NCBI GenBank assembly: GCA_030631445.1
Contig: DAOVLD010000054.1
Coordinates: 1 to 8,884, forward strand
Source of the DNA: Bacteroidota bacterium
Lineage (GTDB): Bacteria > Bacteroidota > Bacteroidia > Bacteroidales > VadinHA17
DNA length: 8,884 bases
Direction of reading: 5' to 3'
Shown here: positions 1-4,741 of the stretch, piece by piece
Numbering within the stretch: position 1 is the first letter of the stretch
Layout of the letters: each line of letters starts with the position of its first letter
Made by a program: the position numbers and the translations under genes
Notes under the pieces: generated by a model
The model's input: the letters and a program-made list of their open reading frames with translations, nothing else
The model's database searches: none
What the model was told of the DNA's origin: nothing

Positions 1-103
1 ATCCGTAATAACTTGTACCACCGAAATAGAGGCATTTCTTTCCATTAATGATTGTTAATGCTCCAGGGGCACCTTGCATAATATATTTGTGGTTTGGGAT
101 CAT
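1..103 (-). CDS. PLP-dependent aminotransferase-like enzyme (alpha-oxoamine synthase type), N-terminal fragment
   Basis: Reading leftward from an ATG at 103-101, 34 codons stay open to the window edge; an in-frame stop at 127-125 bounds the start, and a second ATG (codon 9) is an alternative. Residues 18-34 read I-I-N-G-K-K-C-L-Y-F-G-G-T-S-Y-Y-G. This resembles the N-terminal strand and 'G(K)-x-L-x-F-x-x-x-x-Y-x-G-L' signature of fold-type I enzymes such as 8-amino-7-oxononanoate synthase, 2-amino-3-ketobutyrate CoA ligase and serine palmitoyltransferase relatives, which join an amino acid to an acyl-thioester or act as aminotransferases. The catalytic lysine lies outside the window, so the substrate cannot be inferred. 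It sits 90 bp downstream of the yggS-like gene on the same strand, consistent with cotranscription. The family call rests on one short motif and is therefore tentative. Confidence 0.5.
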   Translation of the reverse strand, partial: MIPNHKYIMQGAPGALTIINGKKCLYFGGTSYYG

Positions 104-193
104 AAAACAATAAATACCTGTTACTTAAAAAATACACCTTTTCTTATTCTCAGTATATCTTGCGGAGATAATTGAGGCTATATCTTCGCGTAT

Positions 194-871
194 TCAGTGT
201 CTCTGGCAAGAACGTTCGCCGAAAAGTTTTGTCCCTACACGGACAATATTAGCCCCTTCTTCGATGGCAATTTTATAACTGTTACTCATGCCCATGGAAA
301 GATAACGCATTTCTACATTGGGTATTCCAGCTTTGCTTAATCGATCGAAGGCAAATTTGGTGGCTTTAAAATATAGCCTTGCATCTTCCGGATTTCCAAA
401 ACGAGGGCCCATAGTCATTAATCCCTGAACACGTAAGTTCGGTAAGCTACTTATCTCCATAATTAATTTGTCAACATCTTCAGGTAAAACACCGGTTTTA
501 TTCAACTCTTTTCCGCTATTGATTTCAATAAGCACCGGCATAATCTTGTTTATTGCAACACATCGCTTATTTACTTCTTCAGCAAGTTTAACAGAGTCAA
601 TTGTTTCAATCATGTCAAACAGATCAACAGCATTTTTTACTTTATTCCGTTGTAAATGCCCTATCATATGCCATTGTACTTTATTCCCGATAATTTGATA
701 TATCTGTTCAGCTTCCTGCAGGTAATTATAACCGAGTATTTTAATACCGGCATGTATAGCAACCTGAACTTCTTCAGGCGATCTGGTTTTTGCCGCGGCG
801 ACCAGCAAAACTCCCGCCGGAAGTGAATTCCGGATTTCAGATACAGATTCATTAATTGAATTAAAGTGCAT
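194..871 (-). CDS. yggS: YggS/PLPBP family pyridoxal-phosphate homeostasis protein
   Basis: This 225-residue protein has the usual length and order of motifs of the YggS/PROSC family. These cytosolic single-domain TIM-barrel proteins bind PLP and buffer the cell's PLP pool; no catalytic activity is established for them. Visible landmarks are the PLP-lysine segment V-A-A-A-K28-T, W67-H-M-I-G-H-L-Q-R-N-K77, the N118-S-G-K-E-L-N-K-T-G stretch, L-M-T-M-G-P (about 151-156), L191-S-M-G-M-S196 and the phosphate-binding R211-V-G-T214 followed by L-F-G-E-R. The usual 'G-E-N' motif reads G47-Y-N49-Y-L-Q-E53 here, a substitution at a normally conserved acidic position. The start ATG at 871-869 leaves an N-terminal helix of normal size before the first strand. 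The gene faces a possible PLP-enzyme gene 90 bp downstream and diverges from the CPBP protein gene. Family assignment is firm; the physiological role follows from the family. Confidence 0.95.
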   Translation of the reverse strand: MHFNSINESVSEIRNSLPAGVLLVAAAKTRSPEEVQVAIHAGIKILGYNYLQEAEQIYQIIGNKVQWHMIGHLQRNKVKNAVDLFDMIETIDSVKLAEEVNKRCVAINKIMPVLIEINSGKELNKTGVLPEDVDKLIMEISSLPNLRVQGLMTMGPRFGNPEDARLYFKATKFAFDRLSKAGIPNVEMRYLSMGMSNSYKIAIEEGANIVRVGTKLFGERSCQRH

Positions 872-905
872 TTCTATAATCTTTTTTATTGATATCTTTT
901 TTTTT

Positions 906-927
906 TGCCAACTGCCGATTTGCCAAT
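906..927. repeat. Short heptamer tract, consensus TGCCAAY
   Basis: Three near-copies lie in line: TGCCAAC (906-912), TGCCGAT (913-919), one extra T, and TGCCAAT (921-927). A fourth isolated copy, TGCCAAC, occurs at 1021-1027. The tract is too short for statistical weight alone, but the 7-bp period matches the tracts in the other two long gaps of this window. Confidence 0.55.
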
Positions 928-940
928 CCTGAAAATTAGC

Positions 941-958
941 ATTCGCCAGCTGGCGAAT
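941..958. repeat. Perfect 18-bp palindrome
   Basis: The sequence ATTCGCCAGCTGGCGAAT equals its own reverse complement, with no spacer. Allowing a one-base bulge, the outer GC/GC extends the symmetry to 939-961. It is more GC-rich than its surroundings. The continuous symmetry suits a dimeric DNA-binding protein or a cruciform better than an RNA hairpin, because there are no unpaired loop bases. No regulator is known from this sequence alone. Confidence 0.7.
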
Positions 959-966
959 TGCGTAAA

Positions 967-986
967 TTTTTGAGGATCCTCGAAAA
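967..986. repeat. Hairpin centred on GAGGATCCTC
   Basis: A perfect 10-bp palindrome (972-981) is extended on both sides by one T/G position that can wobble-pair in RNA and then by four T:A pairs, giving 20 positions of near-perfect symmetry. The T-run and A-run flanks resemble a bidirectional hairpin, but the gap lies between divergent genes, where a terminator would be unexpected. It shares bases 981-986 with the next hairpin, so the two structures exclude each other. Confidence 0.5.
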
Positions 987-1016
987 AATATGAAATCAAA
1001 GATTTCTGTTTTTTCG
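981..1016. repeat. Long stem-loop, 8 + 6 bp arms
   Basis: Outer arms CGAAAAAA (981-988) and TTTTTTCG (1009-1016) pair perfectly. Inside them, 989-990 can pair with 1007-1008 (one wobble), base 991 bulges, and GAAATC (992-997) pairs with GATTTC (1001-1006) around an AAA loop. The result is a nearly continuous 16-pair stem. Such a structure in a divergent intergenic gap is typical of REP-like or other dispersed palindromic elements, although copies elsewhere in the genome cannot be seen here. Confidence 0.6.
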
Positions 1017-1179
1017 GGACTGCCAACTATTATCTAATTATTATTAAGACCTGAAAATTAAGGTTTTTTTTAATCAATTAACGAAGCTATATTCTTAATT
1101 TATGGGTTCTGAAAAAAATATTTATATTGTATGCAGATAAATATTATGCTTCATTGCTCCTAACCTTATTCATAAACTA

Positions 1180-4100
1180 ATGAAAACCAATTTATTCCGT
1201 AAGCCAATAACATGGATTGTTATTGTTGCAATTGCTGTTGTCAGTGCAATTTATGCTTTCAATAATTTTGACAAGGCTAATCCGATTGTAAGTCTTGATA
1301 TCAAAATGAACCGTGAAACAGCTCTTGAAAAAGCTGCTCTTATTGCAGGGGAATCATTTCTGGGACCTCTGGATTATAAAACTGCAGCTGTTTTTAAAAA
1401 TGATAATTCTTTCCAGAATTTTGTTGAACTGGAAGCCGGAGGTCTCGAAAAATTCACCGAGATACTTGAAACAGGTTTGTATAGTTCATATAACTGGAAA
1501 GTCAGGCATTTCAAGGAGCATGAACCAAACGAAGTGATCTTTTCTTTTACTCCCGCCGGTGAAATTTATGGTTTTTCGGAAAAACTGGCTGATTCGGAAG
1601 AAGGAGCTGCTCTTGTAGAGGATGAAGCATTGAGAATAGCAACAGATGAATCCCAAAAGCATTGGAATGTAAATTTTGCCGGTTATGAGCTTGTTGAAAA
1701 GTCGAAAGAAGAGGTTGAGAGTGGCAGAATAGACCATACTTTTGTATATGAGCGTCAGGATGAACAAATTGGAGAAGGAAGGTACAGGCTGCAATTAATG
1801 GTTAGCGGCGATAAACTCACACGGGTAAGACATTTTGTTAAGATACCGGAAGAGTTCGACCGGCGATATTCAGAGATGCGTTCCAATAACGATACAGTTG
1901 CGCTGTTTGGTACAGTTGGACTTGTGGTAGTTTACGGTCTTGGAGGAGTATTTGTTGGATTGTTTTTCTTACTTCGCCGCAGGAGGCTTATCTGGAAACC
2001 GGCTGCAAAATGGGGAATTCTTATCGCGTTAGGTTCGGTTTTTCTTGTCACAATAAACGAGATTCCACTATCATGGTTTAGCTATGATACATCTACCTCT
2101 GCCGGAAACTTCTTATCAAGTTCTATAATAATTGGATTTCTGCTGGCATTAGGTATGGGAGCAATTTTTGCACTTACATTTATGGTAGCCGAAGGTCTGG
2201 GACGCTCTGCTTTCCCCGGCCATGTGCAGCTTTGGAAAGCATGGGGAAGTAAAACAGGAGGTTCCTTATCTCTGCTCGGGCAGACAATGGCAGGTTATCT
2301 GTTTATGGTGATCATGATAGGTGTTGATGTGTTGTTCTATGTTGTAACCAAAAAATATGGCTGGTGGAGCCCGGCAGGTAACCTGTCTGATCCGAATATC
2401 CTGGCAAGTTATATGCCCTGGTTTAATTCAATCGGGATATCTCTTCAGGCAGGATTTTGGGAAGAGTCACTTTGCCGTGCAATTCCGCTGGCAGGAATAG
2501 TTTTGCTTACCCGCAAATCCAGGTTCAAGAATTACTGGATCGTCCTGGTACTTGTAGCCCAGACATTAATTTTCGGGGCTGCTCATGCCAACTATCCGCA
2601 GCAGCCTTCTTATGCCCGTATCATTGAAATGATCGTTCCGTTTGTTATTATTGGTTTGATATATTTTGGATATGGATTGATACCTGCAATTATTGCTCAT
2701 TTTGCAGTTGATGTTTTCTGGTTTTCACTACCCCTGTGGGTAGCAGAATCACCAGGTATCTGGACAGATCGGATATTGGTACTGTTTTTCTTATTCGTGC
2801 CCTTATGGATTATACTCTATTTCAGAATAAGAAACAAGAAATGGACAGAAGTTCCTGATAAGCTCAGGAATAGCGGATGGGAACAACCCCCGGAACCTGA
2901 AGAGAAGGTTCAGAAAGAAATAGAAGTACAACCTGAACGAAAATCATATGCCCGATTATTGATCCCTGCAGGAATTGCAGGTCTGGCTCTGTGGCTCTTC
3001 TTCACTCCTTTTACACAGGATGCACCACAACTTGATGTATCAAAAGAGCAAGCCGGTGAAATAGCTATTAAAACATTAAAGGAAAGATTTAATGTTGATC
3101 ATGAAGAATGGACGGTTCTAACAGGTATAACCGATAATGCCGGCTTGCAACATAAATTTATCTGGCAGGAAGCAGGGAAAGAAAATTATGAGAAATATCT
3201 TGGAGGTTTTCTTTCTCCGCCGAGATGGTCGGTAAGACTGGTGAAAACGAAAGGAAAAGTTGAAGACCGGGCTGAAGAATACCTTGCGAATGTTGATGTG
3301 GAAGGTAATGTGCTTGGTTTTAGTCATGTAATTCCAGAAAAGCGGGAAGGTGCTGTTCTGGAACAAACTGATGCTCAGTCTTTAGTAGACTCTGTATTAA
3401 TTGAAGTACTTGGTATAGAAAGAGAAAACCTGAAAGAGATTTCTGTTACACCAAAGATGCTGGAGAATCGCAGGGATTGGACCTTTGTGTATGCTGACAC
3501 ATTAAACTATACATTGGATAAAGGTCAGGGCAGATACCGCATATCAATTGCCGGTGATAAGCTTATTTCACTATCTTCTTATGTTCATGTACCGGAAGAA
3601 TGGGAAAGAGCGTATGAAGACAGGCAAAGCAAACGGAGCGTTATTAAAATAATCGGGAGTGTATTTTCAATTATTTTGCTTATTGCAGGTATGATTTGGG
3701 GTATTGTAAGGTGGACCAGGAAAGAATTCTCTGTAAAATTATTCCTGTACTTCGTAATTGGACTACTTTGTTTGTTTATTCTTGACAGCTTTCTTACCTG
3801 GGATTCTGTAATGTTCGGTTATCAAACCAGTTTACCATGGTCGAATTTTGTTACAATGTTTATTGTTTTATTGGGGATAGCCGGATTATTCTCTTCAGCA
3901 GGTCTTGGTATTATCGGGGGTATGTCAGTTAATCTGGTTCCAGCGAAAGTTTCAGATAAGTATAACTGGCTTAAAGCAATCGGGCTTGGTTTGGCACTGT
4001 TCGGACTAAATGCCCTGTTGTCAAAATTTGAAATAAAAACCTCTCCTTTCTGGGCTGATTTTGAAGCTTCAAATTCAATGTTACCAATTGTTAGTACAGG

Positions 4101-4518
4101 CATTGGTGATATTCAAAGCTTTATAGGCATTACCGGTATTTTGTTAATACTTTATTTTGGACTTCATACTTTTACAAAAAAATGGTCTGAATCAAAATGG
4201 TTGTTTGGCGGACTAACCGTTCTTGCAGGTATATTGATCCAGGCTGCTTCGCTTGACAATTATATCTTCTGGATTGTATCAGGATTGCTCACAGGTTTGA
4301 TATTGCTGGGGTTATACATTTTGTTTATCCGCTATCATTTTGAATGGATACCTGTAATTGCCGCAGTATTTGTTATACTCGGAATTGTAAGGAATATATT
4401 AATAGATCCAATTCCCTCAGCGTTGAGCGGAGGAATACTGGGAGTTTTTATTATTGGTCTCTTTGCCTGGTGGTGGTATGATAGAATGTTCAATTATGAA
4501 TTTAGAATAAATAAATAA
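1180..4518 (+). CDS. Tandem-duplicated CPBP-family intramembrane protease with PepSY-like extracytoplasmic domains; second half catalytically dead
   Basis: The 1112-residue polytopic membrane protein starts at the first ATG after an in-frame stop at 1138-1140. Half 1: membrane anchor (about 11-28), extracytoplasmic alpha/beta domain resembling two PepSY units (about 40-230), spans near 240-265, 276-294, 310-337 and 366-390, then a CPBP/Rce1-type protease core. Its motifs are E428-E429-S-L-C-R433, F465-G-A-A-H469 and H507-F-A-V-D511, all the residues expected for glutamate-type CPBP endopeptidases. A charged, presumably cytoplasmic linker (about 553-590) leads to half 2: anchor (592-609), the same extracytoplasmic domain (615-812) and about eight more spans. 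Paired landmarks sit at a steady offset: G200-R-Y-R with G784-R-Y-R, P223-E-E with P805-E-E, and F300-S-Y with F879-G-Y. In half 2 every catalytic position is replaced. Arg-rich loops after spans (R266-R269, R844-K848) support an outside location for both soluble domains. The substrate is unknown. It is a single gene, divergent from yggS and convergent with the permease. Confidence 0.88.
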   Translation: MKTNLFRKPITWIVIVAIAVVSAIYAFNNFDKANPIVSLDIKMNRETALEKAALIAGESFLGPLDYKTAAVFKNDNSFQNFVELEAGGLEKFTEILETGLYSSYNWKVRHFKEHEPNEVIFSFTPAGEIYGFSEKLADSEEGAALVEDEALRIATDESQKHWNVNFAGYELVEKSKEEVESGRIDHTFVYERQDEQIGEGRYRLQLMVSGDKLTRVRHFVKIPEEFDRRYSEMRSNNDTVALFGTVGLVVVYGLGGVFVGLFFLLRRRRLIWKPAAKWGILIALGSVFLVTINEIPLSWFSYDTSTSAGNFLSSSIIIGFLLALGMGAIFALTFMVAEGLGRSAFPGHVQLWKAWGSKTGGSLSLLGQTMAGYLFMVIMIGVDVLFYVVTKKYGWWSPAGNLSDPNILASYMPWFNSIGISLQAGFWEESLCRAIPLAGIVLLTRKSRFKNYWIVLVLVAQTLIFGAAHANYPQQPSYARIIEMIVPFVIIGLIYFGYGLIPAIIAHFAVDVFWFSLPLWVAESPGIWTDRILVLFFLFVPLWIILYFRIRNKKWTEVPDKLRNSGWEQPPEPEEKVQKEIEVQPERKSYARLLIPAGIAGLALWLFFTPFTQDAPQLDVSKEQAGEIAIKTLKERFNVDHEEWTVLTGITDNAGLQHKFIWQEAGKENYEKYLGGFLSPPRWSVRLVKTKGKVEDRAEEYLANVDVEGNVLGFSHVIPEKREGAVLEQTDAQSLVDSVLIEVLGIERENLKEISVTPKMLENRRDWTFVYADTLNYTLDKGQGRYRISIAGDKLISLSSYVHVPEEWERAYEDRQSKRSVIKIIGSVFSIILLIAGMIWGIVRWTRKEFSVKLFLYFVIGLLCLFILDSFLTWDSVMFGYQTSLPWSNFVTMFIVLLGIAGLFSSAGLGIIGGMSVNLVPAKVSDKYNWLKAIGLGLALFGLNALLSKFEIKTSPFWADFEASNSMLPIVSTGIGDIQSFIGITGILLILYFGLHTFTKKWSESKWLFGGLTVLAGILIQAASLDNYIFWIVSGLLTGLILLGLYILFIRYHFEWIPVIAAVFVILGIVRNILIDPIPSALSGGILGVFIIGLFAWWWYDRMFNYEFRINK

Positions 4519-4559
4519 AATTCTATAGTCTAAATTTTACATTCATTTTCTTCTAAAGA

Positions 4560-4594
4560 GTTACGTGTTGCGGGTTACGAGTTACGGGTTCACG
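4560..4594. repeat. Tandem heptamer repeat, consensus GTTACGN, five units
   Basis: Units read GTTACGT (4560), GTTGCGG (4567), GTTACGA (4574), GTTACGG (4581) and a degenerate GTTCACG (4588), with no gaps. The seventh base varies freely while GTTACG is held, so the array is patterned rather than a fresh slippage product. Since 7 is not a multiple of 3, it is not a simple coding repeat. It lies just downstream of the CPBP gene. Confidence 0.85.
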
Positions 4595-4741
4595 CCTTTT
4601 CGCCCTTTGCTCTTCTCTTTTCACTTTTTCTTATCTTTCTCCTTACTCCCTACTTCTTCACTCATCTCTCACCCCTTCCTACTCACCTTACTTAACTTCT
4701 CCCCTTTCTTCCCTTCTGCCTTCTGCCTTCTGCCTTCTTCC
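4595..4741. repeat. Polypyrimidine tract ending in a TTCTGCC heptamer array
   Basis: By my count only 17 of 147 plus-strand bases are purines. The right end is a clean array: TTCTGCC at 4714, 4721 and 4728, then the variant TTCTTCC at 4735; another TTCTTCC lies at 4706-4712, one base out of register. The stretch between is degenerate but can be read as 7-mers sharing CTC/CTT cores. It stops exactly at the permease stop codon. RNA copied from the CPBP side would be C-rich and G-poor, as in Rho-loading sites; this is inference. Confidence 0.75.

Larger units (their letters stand above)
906..1060. repeat. Ordered direct repeats flanking a palindromic block
   Basis: Two exact words occur twice in the same order: TGCCAACT at 906-913 and 1021-1028, and CCTGAAAATTA at 928-938 and 1050-1060. 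The first pair is 115 bp apart and the second 122 bp, so the second copy has a longer, A/T-rich spacer between the words. Between the two copies lies all the dyad symmetry of the gap (939-1020). This could be a decayed duplication or the edges of a small non-coding repeat element; no terminal inverted repeat or target-site duplication of standard form was found. Confidence 0.45.
872..1179. other. 308-bp divergent intergenic region rich in repeats and hairpins
   Basis: This gap separates two divergently transcribed genes, so it must hold promoters for both, yet no clear TAnnTTTG (-7) or TTTG (-33) pair is seen for either. About 870-906 and 1055-1180 are simple A/T-rich DNA. The middle, 906-1060, is structured: a heptamer-like tract, an 18-bp palindrome, two overlapping hairpins and an ordered pair of direct repeats, described separately. 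No open reading frame with protein-like composition is visible. The structured block looks like an inserted or amplified intergenic element rather than ordinary promoter DNA, which is an inference. Confidence 0.6.
4519..4741. other. Convergent intergenic region composed mostly of 7-bp-period DNA
   Basis: Two plus/minus genes end facing each other here. The first 40 bases are plain A/T-rich sequence. From 4560 to the base before the permease stop codon (4741), the DNA is a heptamer array and pyrimidine tract of 182 bases, equal to 26 units of 7. No G/C-rich stem followed by a T-run is seen, so there is no evident intrinsic terminator for either gene. Confidence 0.65.

Noticed and set aside
156..170. 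TATCT/AGATA inverted repeat downstream of yggS as a terminator
   Set aside because: Five A/T-rich pairs with no following T-run on the minus strand are too weak, and a terminator would contradict the likely cotranscription with the next gene.
1123..1130. TATATTGT as a -7 element for the CPBP gene
   Set aside because: It deviates from TAnnTTTG at the conserved T and G positions and has no -33 partner at the right spacing.
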